Origin: Halanaerobiaceae bacterium ANBcell28
GTDB taxonomy: Bacteria; Bacillota; Halanaerobiia; Halanaerobiales; DTU029
Length of the DNA stretch: 64,000 bases
Assembly (NCBI GenBank): GCA_037623315.1
Contig: JBBJJH010000018.1
Location: 1-64,000 of the forward strand
Direction of reading: 5' to 3'
The notes beneath the pieces are model-generated. The model was given only the letters and a program-made list of their open reading frames with translations, made no database searches and was not told the origin of the DNA. The position numbers and the translations under genes are program-made. Below are positions 1 through 9,691 of the stretch, one piece after another. Position 1 is the stretch's first letter. Each line of letters opens with the position of its first letter.

Positions 1-223
1 GTATATCAGAAAACTTGCGAATTTTTTTACACACTTCAATACCATCAATCTCTGGAAGCATAATATCAAGCAATACAATGTTAAAGTCTTCTTCCTTTAA
101 GATTTCTAAAGCATCCTTGCCATTATGCTTAACCACCGCCTTATAACCCTCATGTTCAAGTTCAAGTTCCATTAAACGTGCTAATTGTAATTCATCCTCT
201 ACCACCAATATCTTTGTACTAAT
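1..223 (-). CDS. Response regulator, receiver domain (partial, C-terminus outside window)
   Basis: Only the first 74 codons are inside the window. The translation shows a classic CheY-like receiver: beta-1 ILVVEDE supplies the acidic pocket and LLDIMLPEIDG carries the phosphoacceptor Asp. The output domain lies beyond position 1, so the DNA-binding family is unknown; an OmpR-type regulator is only a guess. A strong GGGAGG ribosome binding site sits at about 233-238. The codon at the right distance from it is ATT (223-221), a rare start. The nearest standard start, TTG, is 15 nt further in and badly spaced. The gene reads away from mnmA's direction of approach, and its transcript would follow mnmA on the same strand. 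Confidence 0.8.
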   Translation of the reverse strand, partial: MSTKILVVEDELQLARLMELELEHEGYKAVVKHNGKDALEILKEEDFNIVLLDIMLPEIDGIEVCKKIRKFSDI

Positions 224-260
224 TTTTATTACCTCCCTTCCAGTGTAAATTAAACTATTT

Positions 261-1424
<1,164 letters not shown>

Positions 1425-1577
1425 CTAAGCACTCTTTTATAAACATCTCTTTATCTTATAATAAAAGCAAAAAAGTTTTGTCTACTGTATTATTATACCA
1501 AAGATTTGTGCTAGAATTCAACAAAATATAACTTTAATTTATTTATAAAATGAAAAAAGTTCTATTAAATTATATTC

Positions 1578-1615
1578 AAAAGACCTGTAATCTTTTATTA
1601 AGTTACAGGTCTTTT
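1578..1615. terminator. Intrinsic terminator below the ABC exporter operon
   Basis: A perfect 13-bp inverted repeat (AAAAGACCTGTAA / TTACAGGTCTTTT) with a 12-nt loop lies immediately after the stop codon of the ABC exporter gene ending at 1624. It is flanked by A and T tracts on both sides and could work in either direction. Confidence 0.75.
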
Positions 1616-1623
1616 ATTATATT

Positions 1624-3444
1624 TTAGGAAACTGTCCTTTGCATTTCTTCCATAAACTGATTTGTATATAGCTTATAATAATATCCTTCATTTTTCATTA
1701 ATTCCTGATGATTACCTTCTTCAATTACCCGGCCATCTTTAACCACTAAAATCCTATCAGCTGACTGTATCGTTGAAAGTCGATGAGCAATAATGAAGTT
1801 TGTTCTACCTTCAAGAATATTGTTTATTGCTTCTTGAATAATCCTTTCCATTTCTGTATCTATTGAAGAAGTTGCCTCATCAAGTACAAAAATTCTAGGA
1901 TTTGCAATAACAGCTCGAGCAAACGAAATCAACTGCTTTTCTCCTGTTGATAATAGCCCGCCACCTTCTCCTACCTCGGTGTCATAACCCTTCTCTAATT
2001 TGCTGATAAAATTATGGGCATTTACCAGACGAGCTGCGGCTACAATCTCTTCATCACTGGCATCTAACTTACCATAAGCTATATTCTCTCTTATAGTACC
2101 ACTAAACAAATGTGGTGACTGCAATACATAGCCTAAATGCTCATGGAGCCAGCTTTGAGATCTTTCTCGATAATCAACACCATCTATCAGTACCTTTCCT
2201 TTTACTGGCTCATAAAAACGGCATAATAGATTAACTATAGTACTTTTACCAGAACCAGTCTCACCCACTAAAGCTATAGTTTCTCCAGATTTAACCTCTA
2301 GATTGAAGTCCTTTAGAACCTTTTCTTCTTCAGTATAGTAGAAGGAAACATTCTGAAAAGTAATATTCCCTCTCAACTCAGGCCAAGTTTCTCGCTTAGG
2401 ATTAAAGCTATCTCCATACTTTTCAATAATTTCTTCACTATCTTGAATCTCCGGTTCAGTCTCAATCATAGAAAGTGTTCTTTCAGCAGAAGCCTGAGCG
2501 TTTTGAAACTCAGCAAAGACCCTAGCTAGTTGAAACACTGGTTCAAAAAAGAGAGTTGTATATGAAAGAAAAAGAACTAAAGTACCGTAATCAATATTCT
2601 CTAAAAATACCCCCCTACCACCAAAATACAAAGCTAATCCTGTACCCACACTCCCTAGTGTTAATACAATAGGAAAGTAAAGAGCAGACAGTATTGCCGC
2701 CCTGATAGAAGAGCTCCTCATATCATTTGTAAGACTTGAGAATTCATCAAGGTTTTCTTCTTCTCTCACTAAAGTTTTGGTAGTTTTTGCCCCAGTAATA
2801 CCTTCGTTAAAGGAGCCCGTAATTTTTGAATTCGTCTTTCTCACTTTACGATAAGCAGCTAAAATCCTCTTCTGAAAATATACACTTACAATAAACATCA
2901 CTGGCATAACCGAAACTGTTACTAAAGTCAGCCAGACATTATGAATTAGCATCAAAAGAAACATGAAAACCATCATAATTAAACCCCAGACTACATCTAC
3001 AAAACCCCAGGATATAATTTGACCTAATTTCCTGATATCCGAGGTCATTCTGGCCATTAACCAACCAACAGCTTTTTTATCATAATATGAAAATGATAAT
3101 TCTTGTAGCCTTTCAAAACCCACTTTTCTAATATCATAAGCCAGATAGACTTCCAATTTACCCGCAAAAGCAATAAATACCCATACATTTAATCCCTGCA
3201 ATAAGACAAGACCAGCATAATTTAGAGCAAAAATACCCAGCCCATTTGTTTGCCCAGGCACAACAAAATTATCAATAGCTCGCTTTGTCATAAGTGGAAA
3301 CACTGCATCTACTGCAGCTGTGGACATCATTGCTATAGCGATAACAAGCAATGTTTTCTTATGTGGTAATATATACTTAATTAGCTTTTTCCATAAAGCT
3401 AAGTCAAGACTTTTATTATAGCTTTCCTCATTAAACTCTGACAT
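1624..3444 (-). CDS. ABC exporter half-transporter, BmrD/YheH-like
   Basis: This is an inner-membrane half-transporter with an N-terminal six-helix ABC exporter domain (about residues 20-330) and a C-terminal ATPase. Walker A GETGSGKST lies near residue 390. The signature is an unusual LSTGEKQ rather than LSGGQ. Walker B is FVLDEATSS, with the catalytic Glu present. It sits 15 bp downstream of a second half-transporter whose Walker B has Asp in place of that Glu. This pattern fits heterodimeric multidrug exporters of the BmrCD/LmrCD type. The substrate is not shown by the sequence; multidrug or lipid export is an inference. The start ATG follows a GGGGGG tract. Confidence 0.9.
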   Translation of the reverse strand: MSEFNEESYNKSLDLALWKKLIKYILPHKKTLLVIAIAMMSTAAVDAVFPLMTKRAIDNFVVPGQTNGLGIFALNYAGLVLLQGLNVWVFIAFAGKLEVYLAYDIRKVGFERLQELSFSYYDKKAVGWLMARMTSDIRKLGQIISWGFVDVVWGLIMMVFMFLLMLIHNVWLTLVTVSVMPVMFIVSVYFQKRILAAYRKVRKTNSKITGSFNEGITGAKTTKTLVREEENLDEFSSLTNDMRSSSIRAAILSALYFPIVLTLGSVGTGLALYFGGRGVFLENIDYGTLVLFLSYTTLFFEPVFQLARVFAEFQNAQASAERTLSMIETEPEIQDSEEIIEKYGDSFNPKRETWPELRGNITFQNVSFYYTEEEKVLKDFNLEVKSGETIALVGETGSGKSTIVNLLCRFYEPVKGKVLIDGVDYRERSQSWLHEHLGYVLQSPHLFSGTIRENIAYGKLDASDEEIVAAARLVNAHNFISKLEKGYDTEVGEGGGLLSTGEKQLISFARAVIANPRIFVLDEATSSIDTEMERIIQEAINNILEGRTNFIIAHRLSTIQSADRILVVKDGRVIEEGNHQELMKNEGYYYKLYTNQFMEEMQRTVS

Positions 3445-3459
3445 AGTAATCCCCCCTTA

Positions 3460-5262
3460 TTAAACAGCCCCTATATCTGAAAGTCCTTCATTCTGTAGTT
3501 GCCATACCCTCTTATACATTCCCTCTTCCTGAATTAATTTTTGATGATCTCCTTTTTGCACTATTTTCCCCTCTTCAATCACTAAGATCATATCTGCTGA
3601 AGCTAGTGTATTTATTCTATGAGAGATAATAAAAGTAGTTACTTCCTTGCTCCTCTCATCAAGAGCAGCTCGAATACGGGCATCTGTCTCTGTATCAACT
3701 GCACTTAAGGAATCATCAAAGACTAAGATAGGGCAGTCTCTGATAATTGTTCTAGCAATAGCAATTCTCTGTTTTTGCCCACCTGATAGGGAAACACCCC
3801 TTTCCCCTACCAATGTATCATATCCTTTATCAAATTCCTGAATGACATCATGAATTGATGCATTATTAGCCGCCTCAATCATCTCGGCTTCATCTGCATC
3901 GCTATTAGCAAAAGTAATATTTTCCTTAATGCTTCTGGCAAAAAGAAAGGGTTCTTGCAAAACCAGACCGATATGTTTTCTCAGCCATTTACGTTCAATA
4001 TCCTTGATATCATATCCATCTATCTTAATACTGCCCTTCTGACAATCATAAAGACGGGATAATAAATGGACCAAAGTACTTTTTCCAGAACCAGTAGGTC
4101 CCAATATAGCAACTGTCTGACCAGTTTTAACTTCAAAAGAAACACTATCTAAAATAGGAGCATCCTCATAAGCAAATGAAACATTTTCAAACTTAATTTC
4201 TCCTGTAATTTCAGGCTTTAGAGCCTTTCCTTCTTCCACTTCTACTTGCTCATCAATAACCTCAACAATACGAGTGGTAGCAACCTGGGTCCTGCCAAGA
4301 TCAGTTAAGATACGCCCTAATTGCCTAACCGGCCATAACAACATTCCTTCATAGGTAATGAAAGCTACTAGAGTTCCTAAAGTTAACTCTCCCACTGTGG
4401 ACCAATAAACACCTACTACCAGGACTGCCCCCATCTGCCCTAAGCTCATTAAATCTGTCAATGACCAGAACCAGGCCAGATATATTAAAACCCGATAGCC
4501 TTTATCCCTAAAGAGTCCACTTTTTTTATCAAATTTTTCAAACTCATGCTTTTCTCTTGCGAAAGCCCGAACCACTCTAACAGCAGTTAAATTTTCCTGC
4601 AAGACTGTAGACATTTCTCCTTCCGCTTCTTCAGCATCTTTAAAGGTCTTCTTAACCTTGCCATAAAAGAAGTAGGAAAAAACTATAATAATTGGAACTA
4701 CCGCCATAGCTACCAAAGTAAGCCTAACATGTAATCTAATCATAACTGATAGTGATAAAAGAAGTATAAAAACTGCTCTTGCTATTTCCACTAATTGATG
4801 AGCTAAAAACATCCTTATTTGTTCTATATCAGAAGTACAACGTTGTATTAAATCACCTGTTTTGGCTTGCACATGATATGCATAAGGTAAGTGCTGTAGA
4901 TGATTATATATTTCGTCTCTTAAGCTCTTTGCAATAGATTCAGAAGCAATAGCAGACCACTTGCCTCTAAAGTAAGAAAACAAACCATTAAAGCCAGTCA
5001 TTACTACTATTAATATCCCTGCAACTAATAATGTTCTAAACAAATTACTCTCTATACTAAGATCCGGTATATAACGTATAATCCATGCAGGTAATTCAAA
5101 TGCTTGATCACCGATTATTGAATCAATTGTAGTTCTTACTATTAATGGATTAACAATTTGAAAAAAAGTTGCTATTCCAATACTTATAATTGCCCCAATG
5201 TATAACAGCCTTTTACCTTTCATATGATGCCAGATTAAATTCAAATTTTTATTTTTCTTCAT
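3460..5262 (-). CDS. ABC exporter half-transporter, BmrC/YheI-like (degenerate ATP site)
   Basis: This is the first gene of the exporter pair. It has six N-terminal membrane helices (about residues 15-320) and an ATPase with Walker A GPTGSGKST, a canonical LSGGQKQR signature and Walker B ILVFDDSLS. In the last motif the catalytic Glu is replaced by Asp, as in the degenerate subunit of heterodimeric exporters such as BmrC. The partner encoded at 1624-3444 keeps the Glu, so the pair should form one competent and one degenerate ATP site. An in-frame GTG at 5271 overlaps the GGGGTG ribosome binding site, so the ATG at 5262 is taken as the start. Confidence 0.9.
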   Translation of the reverse strand: MKKNKNLNLIWHHMKGKRLLYIGAIISIGIATFFQIVNPLIVRTTIDSIIGDQAFELPAWIIRYIPDLSIESNLFRTLLVAGILIVVMTGFNGLFSYFRGKWSAIASESIAKSLRDEIYNHLQHLPYAYHVQAKTGDLIQRCTSDIEQIRMFLAHQLVEIARAVFILLLSLSVMIRLHVRLTLVAMAVVPIIIVFSYFFYGKVKKTFKDAEEAEGEMSTVLQENLTAVRVVRAFAREKHEFEKFDKKSGLFRDKGYRVLIYLAWFWSLTDLMSLGQMGAVLVVGVYWSTVGELTLGTLVAFITYEGMLLWPVRQLGRILTDLGRTQVATTRIVEVIDEQVEVEEGKALKPEITGEIKFENVSFAYEDAPILDSVSFEVKTGQTVAILGPTGSGKSTLVHLLSRLYDCQKGSIKIDGYDIKDIERKWLRKHIGLVLQEPFLFARSIKENITFANSDADEAEMIEAANNASIHDVIQEFDKGYDTLVGERGVSLSGGQKQRIAIARTIIRDCPILVFDDSLSAVDTETDARIRAALDERSKEVTTFIISHRINTLASADMILVIEEGKIVQKGDHQKLIQEEGMYKRVWQLQNEGLSDIGAV

Positions 5263-5366
5263 ATGTATCACCCCAAATAATATCTTTTAAAACCTCCTGC
5301 ATAAGACCCTTAATGCAAAATATATAGAATTCAGATAAATACTACAATATACTTATGCAATAAAAA

Positions 5367-5394
5367 AACCACAGTATTTTAGCTAACTGTGGTT
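5367..5394 (-). terminator. Intrinsic terminator (second of two)
   Basis: An 8-bp stem AACCACAG/CTGTGGTT is followed on the minus strand by a run of seven T. It lies between the 38-codon gene at 5619-5735 and the ABC exporter operon and insulates the two. The stretch between this hairpin and 5547 holds nothing else I can recognise. Confidence 0.8.
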
Positions 5395-5546
5395 ATATCA
5401 TCTTATTGAATCTTTACTAAAACTATTCCCAGTAAGGAAAAATTCAGTATCGCCCTCTTGACAATTTATATATATCAAGGAAATGCTGAAAATATAAGTG
5501 AAACTTTCATTCCTTAATTTTTGTAAAGGACTTATGGCATAATAAA

Positions 5547-5570
5547 ACCACAGGAAACACATCCTGTGGT
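5547..5570 (-). terminator. Intrinsic terminator of the 38-codon gene
   Basis: A 9-bp perfect stem ACCACAGGA/TCCTGTGGT with a 6-nt loop is followed on the minus strand by TTTTATT. It starts about 50 nt after the stop codon of the small gene at 5619-5735. Confidence 0.78.
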
Positions 5571-5618
5571 AATGTTATCAAAATAAACTTAAAGTTAAAT
5601 AATTAAGATAAGTATAGT

Positions 5619-5735
5619 CTATAGGAACACAGGTCGTGTCTTCATATTTAATTTTGTATCTTTCGTATTGATGAAAAAATCAACAATTTTCATATTACTA
5701 TTAAACTTATGTATATTTCCTCTAAAGCGAATCAT
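5619..5735 (-). CDS. Unrecognised 38-residue small protein
   Basis: This ORF is short (ATG at 5735, TAG at 5619), but everything around it looks like a gene. An AAGGAGG ribosome binding site sits 9 nt before the ATG, a consensus promoter lies at 5787-5816, and two intrinsic terminators follow. The product begins MIRFRGNIHKFNSN and ends KTRPVFL. It is basic, has no Cys, no hydrophobic segment long enough for a membrane helix and no signal peptide. I do not recognise a family. It could be a small regulatory or ribosome-associated protein. Alternatively, the transcript could be a non-coding RNA that happens to contain an ORF. Confidence 0.55.
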   Translation of the reverse strand: MIRFRGNIHKFNSNMKIVDFFINTKDTKLNMKTRPVFL

Positions 5736-5786
5736 TCCACACGACCTCCTTTTTTCTATATATTTTCATAATTTTAATACTATTAC

Positions 5787-5816
5787 ATTATAACTATGGA
5801 TACTTGTCCTTGTCAA
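5787..5816 (-). promoter_or_regulatory. Sigma-A type promoter of the 38-codon gene
   Basis: On the minus strand a perfect TTGACA (5816-5811) and a perfect TATAAT (5792-5787) are separated by 18 nt. This is one of the best matches to the housekeeping consensus in the window. The leader to the ATG at 5735 is about 45 nt. Confidence 0.8.
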
Positions 5817-5937
5817 GGATTATTTTTATTTTTTTGTATTTTTTTATTTTTCTAAATAAAGTTTCTATATAAAACCTATAATTGCTCCTATAATCCAACC
5901 CTATAGTGGCATATTAATAATTACATTAACAATTGAA

Positions 5938-7353
5938 TTATGTAACTACTTCTATCTTTTCCCTTAACAATAATTCAACAATCTCCTCTTTCTGAAAAAT
6001 ATCATCAAAATCACTTAAACCAGACTCTTTAAGTATCTTTATAATATTCATATTATCCATAGGAGTCATTATTAATGAATCCTCAGCATATTCATTGACA
6101 ATGGAAGTAGCCTTTTCAAATTCTATATTTGTCTTAGGACCACCTACACAACCACCAATACATCCCATACCTTCAATGAAATTGGCTCCTATATTTTCAC
6201 CATTTTTTAACTGCTCTAATACTTCTTTACAGCCCTTAACACCATGGACTTTTTTTGCCTTTAGATTTATTAATCTATCTGGTGCAATGCGATTCACTAC
6301 TGTTTTAACCGAAAGACTAACACCACCTGTCCTGGCATAAACTCTACCAGCAAAAGAAGCCTGATCTTTATCGTCTTCTGGAAGTTCTTCAAGCTTGATA
6401 TCTAAAACATCAAAAATTTCTTTTATCTCTTGATAAGTCAATACAAAATCTATTGCATCTTCAACACGGGTATCCTTGGCTTCAGCTTTTTTGGCAGTAC
6501 ATGGACTAATAAAAACCACCTTAGCATCATTATATAATTTTTTTAGAAATCTACCAGATGCAATCATTGGAGAGACTGCCGGTGACATATGCTCAAATAA
6601 TTCAGGATATTTTTTCTCTATCATATTTATCCATACAGGACAACAACAACTAGTAAGGAAAAAATCATCTTTAGACTTTACTAATTGATCAAACTCATAA
6701 GCTTCTTTAATAGTTAAGATATCTGCAAACAAGGCTACCTCGACCATATCCTCAAAACCCATTAGTTTAAATGCTGTCCTTAATTGACCCATGGATATAT
6801 CATCACCAAACTGTCCAGCAATAGAAGGGGCAACAGCTGCAAAAACTTTACTTCCCTCATCTTTTAATATATCAATCAGGGGAATAAATTCAATCTTATC
6901 AGCAAGAGCACCAAAAGTGCAATTCAAGGTACACCGTCCACAATTAAGGCATTCATCTTTTATTATAAGGGGACCAGTACTTTTTTGATAGATATGAGCA
7001 TCATATTTACAGGAATCAAAACAATTAAAGCTTTGGTACTCTTCTCCACAATTTTCACAAACCCCTTCTATTTTGGTCAAAATTGGACTTTTAATTCTAT
7101 GATCTTTCCTTAGAATATCTAATTCATTTTTAAAAGTATCACTATGATTAGGATCCAAACCCATTGCTACCCTAATATGATCCTTTATAAAAGGAATCTT
7201 CTCATCTTTATAATTATATTTTTGGACTATATTAGTAGCTATTTCCTCTAAATCATGATTTGTCAAATGATCTTTCCATTCATATCTTACCAGTTCTTTA
7301 AATATCTCCATCCTTTGCTTGCTAAAATTCCTAAAATGTTCTTGATCATTCAC
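5938..7353 (-). CDS. [FeFe]-hydrogenase-like protein, probably group B
   Basis: This is a 471-residue cytoplasmic iron-sulfur protein. After an alpha-helical N-terminus come CENCGEEYQSFNCFDSC and a ferredoxin-like CLNCGRCTLNC cluster (about residues 110-165), then the hydrogenase catalytic domain. The three H-cluster segments are recognisable: TSCCCPVW (L1), SPCTAKK (L2, Ser where the classical motif has Met) and GMGCIGGCVGGP (L3). All four cysteines expected to bind the H-cluster are present. The L3 form and layout resemble monomeric group B enzymes rather than the bifurcating HydABC type. No HydE, HydF or HydG maturase and no NADH-binding subunit is adjacent. H2 evolution from ferredoxin is possible, but a sensory role is not excluded. 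Confidence 0.85.
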   Translation of the reverse strand: MNDQEHFRNFSKQRMEIFKELVRYEWKDHLTNHDLEEIATNIVQKYNYKDEKIPFIKDHIRVAMGLDPNHSDTFKNELDILRKDHRIKSPILTKIEGVCENCGEEYQSFNCFDSCKYDAHIYQKSTGPLIIKDECLNCGRCTLNCTFGALADKIEFIPLIDILKDEGSKVFAAVAPSIAGQFGDDISMGQLRTAFKLMGFEDMVEVALFADILTIKEAYEFDQLVKSKDDFFLTSCCCPVWINMIEKKYPELFEHMSPAVSPMIASGRFLKKLYNDAKVVFISPCTAKKAEAKDTRVEDAIDFVLTYQEIKEIFDVLDIKLEELPEDDKDQASFAGRVYARTGGVSLSVKTVVNRIAPDRLINLKAKKVHGVKGCKEVLEQLKNGENIGANFIEGMGCIGGCVGGPKTNIEFEKATSIVNEYAEDSLIMTPMDNMNIIKILKESGLSDFDDIFQKEEIVELLLREKIEVVT

Positions 7354-7405
7354 TATAAAACTCCTTAATAATTCAAGATTCTATTTACCTGGACTCTTTC
7401 TACTA

Positions 7406-7433
7406 AGTTTCAGAAAAAAATCTTTCTGAAACT
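7406..7433. repeat. Perfect 11-bp inverted repeat between peptidase and hydrogenase genes
   Basis: AGTTTCAGAAA and TTTCTGAAACT are separated by 6 nt. There is no T-run on either side, so it is a weak terminator candidate. It may be an mRNA hairpin or an operator upstream of the hydrogenase gene. Confidence 0.5.
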
Positions 7434-7532
7434 AAGAACTCACTTTATTATCTGTATTTTTAACTACTCTTATTCTTTTAGAACAGACTTTAGATAGTAG
7501 ATATTTTACGGATCTAATTACTAAACAATACC

Positions 7533-8213
7533 TTATGAAACTTCCTCAATTATATAGACTGTGTTTCGTTCAAAAATACCTAGAATTATGCCTCCCCTTA
7601 TAAAAAAAGGCATATTGCGAAAGTTTTTAAATTTTAAACTCTCAAGAAAATCATTAAGTGAATAAACTTCTTCATAGCCATAAACATTGGACACCAATAC
7701 TTGATCATTTTCAATATCCAATCCTGTCACAATAGAGAAGTGTAGAGTATAATTTGGTCTATTCCAATCATCTATTGCAGCAAAAGAAAAAGGTACTGGA
7801 AGCCCATTATTTAAACTATTATGTATTTCTCTAATTATTTCTGAGTCAGGAACATTACTTATCCTTCTTACACTATAACTATCTGCTAAACGTTTACTTA
7901 ATTCTTTTTCAAAGCCTCTGCTAGTACTTGTAACGATCCCACCCTCATAAATTTGATACAGTTCTTCTTCACTTACTGTATTCCCTAAAAAACTGGTCAG
8001 CCATTCAATGCTTGCATATCCACAGCTTATTTCCTGCCTTATAGTAGGTGTACCTTCTATAATAAGAGTTTCCAGAACGTATTCGTACTTATAAACTTCT
8101 ACTATATCATTTCTTATACGATGACTAATAAGCATATATCTGACTCCTATAATAGAAACAATTAATACTAATAAAAACAATATTGCTTTTATACAATATT
8201 TAAAGATGTTCAC
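7533..8213 (-). CDS. Membrane-anchored C39-like peptidase family protein
   Basis: The product has 226 residues. Residues about 7-28 form one hydrophobic segment (uncleaved anchor or signal), and the rest should face outside. The C39-like pattern is visible: a catalytic Cys in QEISCGYAS, then LHFSIVTGLD with the His, followed by DQVLVSNVYG. The family contains bacteriocin-processing and other papain-fold peptidases, but no transporter domain or leader peptide gene is present here. The target is therefore unknown. The start is GTG at 8213 with a GGGGAG ribosome binding site nine bases upstream. The gene is divergent from the YlbF-family gene at 8441. Confidence 0.7.
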   Translation of the reverse strand: MNIFKYCIKAILFLLVLIVSIIGVRYMLISHRIRNDIVEVYKYEYVLETLIIEGTPTIRQEISCGYASIEWLTSFLGNTVSEEELYQIYEGGIVTSTSRGFEKELSKRLADSYSVRRISNVPDSEIIREIHNSLNNGLPVPFSFAAIDDWNRPNYTLHFSIVTGLDIENDQVLVSNVYGYEEVYSLNDFLESLKFKNFRNMPFFIRGGIILGIFERNTVYIIEEVS

Positions 8214-8440
8214 CTGCTAATTCTCCCCTCACAAATTAGATATACATATAATAATTATCCACAAATTATCATATTCCTGCATGAATTACATTTTACACAC
8301 TTAATAGTATTAATTTCTTCTTGCGTTTATTACTTAGTTACTTATTATTATTTGAAGCAATTTGACAGTACAAGAAAGAAGTGTTAACATTAAGTACGTA
8401 AGAATAATTAAGAATTTGAAATTTAAAATGAGGTGTTATG

Positions 8441-8773
8441 ATGTCAATTATGGAAAAAGCAAAGTCTCTTGGTGAGGCTATTGTAGAATCTAGTGAGTAC
8501 GAAGAGTTAAAAACCGCTGAAACAAATATGTATGAGGATGAGGAAGCAAAAACCTTATTAGACGAATTTAGTGCCAAACAAAAACGCTTACAAATGGCTC
8601 AGTCTAACGGAAAAGCGATTACTCCAGAAGATCAAAAAGATTTACAATCAATGCAAGCTAAAATGCAGGCAAATGAGAAAGTAAATGCTTTTATGGAGGC
8701 ACAACAAAAATTCAACCAGATTATGCAAACTGTTAATCAAACTATCTCATCTGTAATGACTGGAAATGCATAA
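8441..8773 (+). CDS. YlbF/YmcA family protein
   Basis: This 110-residue, all-helical, charged protein begins MSIMEKAKSLGEAIVESSEY and has a Gln/Met-rich second half. The pattern of an N-terminal helix, acidic central segment and long amphipathic helix matches the Com_YlbF (DUF964) family. Known members YlbF, YmcA and YaaT of Bacillus subtilis act in mRNA maturation with RNase Y and influence competence, biofilm and sporulation. The exact paralogue cannot be assigned. Two adjacent ATG codons are possible. The second (8441) has the better 7-nt spacing from GAGG and is used here. It is a monocistronic gene ending in a strong terminator. Confidence 0.75.
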   Translation: MSIMEKAKSLGEAIVESSEYEELKTAETNMYEDEEAKTLLDEFSAKQKRLQMAQSNGKAITPEDQKDLQSMQAKMQANEKVNAFMEAQQKFNQIMQTVNQTISSVMTGNA

Positions 8774-8829
8774 TAAGTATTAATACTTATTCTTAGTATA
8801 TATCATTAATCATTAATTAAATGATAAAA

Positions 8830-8850
8830 GGAAGCACAATATGTGCTTCC
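8830..8850. terminator. Bidirectional terminator between ylbF-like gene and pflA
   Basis: A 9-bp stem GGAAGCACA/TGTGCTTCC with a 3-nt loop is followed by seven T on the plus strand and by TTTTATC on the minus strand. It closes the ylbF-like gene and the pfl operon, which converge here. Confidence 0.88.
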
Positions 8851-8855
8851 TTTTT

Positions 8856-9584
8856 TTATTCAATATTTATATTATATTCTTTAAAGAAATCAATGATTTC
8901 TTTAATTTTCTCTTCTTCAGGGGGAAGCACCTCTTCTAATTGATATTCAAGGTCTAATTCCTGCCATTTGTGAGCACCTAAATTATGATAAGGTAATAAC
9001 TCAAATTTTACCATATGTTTTTTTGTGGATAAAAAATCTGCTAATTTTTTCAGGTCTTCTCTTTTATCAGTATATCCAGGTACAAGTACATATCTAATCC
9101 AGTAATCTTGTTCCTCTTCTTCAAGGAGTGAAACTATTTCCAGGGTTTTATTATTACTTACCCCTGTAAGTTCTTGATGTTTGAGATCATCTATCTGCTT
9201 TATATCCAATAATACCAGATCTATATATGGTATCATTTCTCTAAACTTATCTTTGGCTATATAACCACAGGTATCTACAGCAGTATGAAATCCTTCTTCT
9301 TTAGCCATTTTTAATAATTCCAGGGTAAATTCAAATTGCATGGTAGGTTCTCCACCTGAAATAGTTAAACCACCATTTGATTTAATAATATATGGTTTAT
9401 TTCTTTTTAATTTAGTGATTAATTCTTCAACTCTTGCTTCTTTACCCTCTTTTAATTTCCAGGTATCGGGGTTATGGCAATATAAACATCTCATGGGACA
9501 GCCCTGCATAAAAACAACGAATCTTATACCTGGACCATCTCTTGTTCCAAAAGTTTCAATGGAATGTATATATCCTGTTTGCAT
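8856..9584 (-). CDS. pflA: Pyruvate formate-lyase activating enzyme
   Basis: This radical SAM enzyme abstracts a hydrogen from the glycine of PflB, using reduced flavodoxin or ferredoxin and S-adenosylmethionine. The CxxxCxxC motif binding the 4Fe-4S cluster is seen as GCPMRCLYCHNPDTW near residue 30. GGEPTMQ and the following strands match the family, and the 242-aa length is typical. It lies about 110 bp downstream of pflB on the same strand, with a hairpin in between, so its expression may be lower than that of pflB. A GGGGGAG ribosome binding site precedes the ATG. Enzyme and activase are adjacent, as in many fermenters. Confidence 0.96.
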   Translation of the reverse strand: MQTGYIHSIETFGTRDGPGIRFVVFMQGCPMRCLYCHNPDTWKLKEGKEARVEELITKLKRNKPYIIKSNGGLTISGGEPTMQFEFTLELLKMAKEEGFHTAVDTCGYIAKDKFREMIPYIDLVLLDIKQIDDLKHQELTGVSNNKTLEIVSLLEEEEQDYWIRYVLVPGYTDKREDLKKLADFLSTKKHMVKFELLPYHNLGAHKWQELDLEYQLEEVLPPEEEKIKEIIDFFKEYNINIE

Positions 9585-9638
9585 TTATCTATCTCCCCCT
9601 TCATCTAAAATTAGTATTTCTTTGTAAAAGAAAAAGTA

Positions 9639-9665
9639 TCCCCGTTTATAAATTATAAACGAGGA
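9639..9665 (-). terminator. Hairpin between pflB and pflA
   Basis: A near-perfect stem is formed by TCCCCGTTTATAA and TTATAAACGAGGA with almost no loop. A short T tract (ACTTTTTC) follows on the minus strand. It may attenuate read-through from pflB into pflA or protect the pflB mRNA 3' end. Confidence 0.55.
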
Positions 9666-9691
9666 TCTTAGTTTTTAAATTATTATATTAA

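Noticed and set aside
8255-8299. A fourth DnaA-box cluster upstream of the ylbF-like gene
   Set aside because: One perfect TTATCCACA (8255) and TTATCATAT (8266) are 11 bp apart, but the next candidate TTTTACACA (8291) is out of phase. Too few boxes to claim a cluster.
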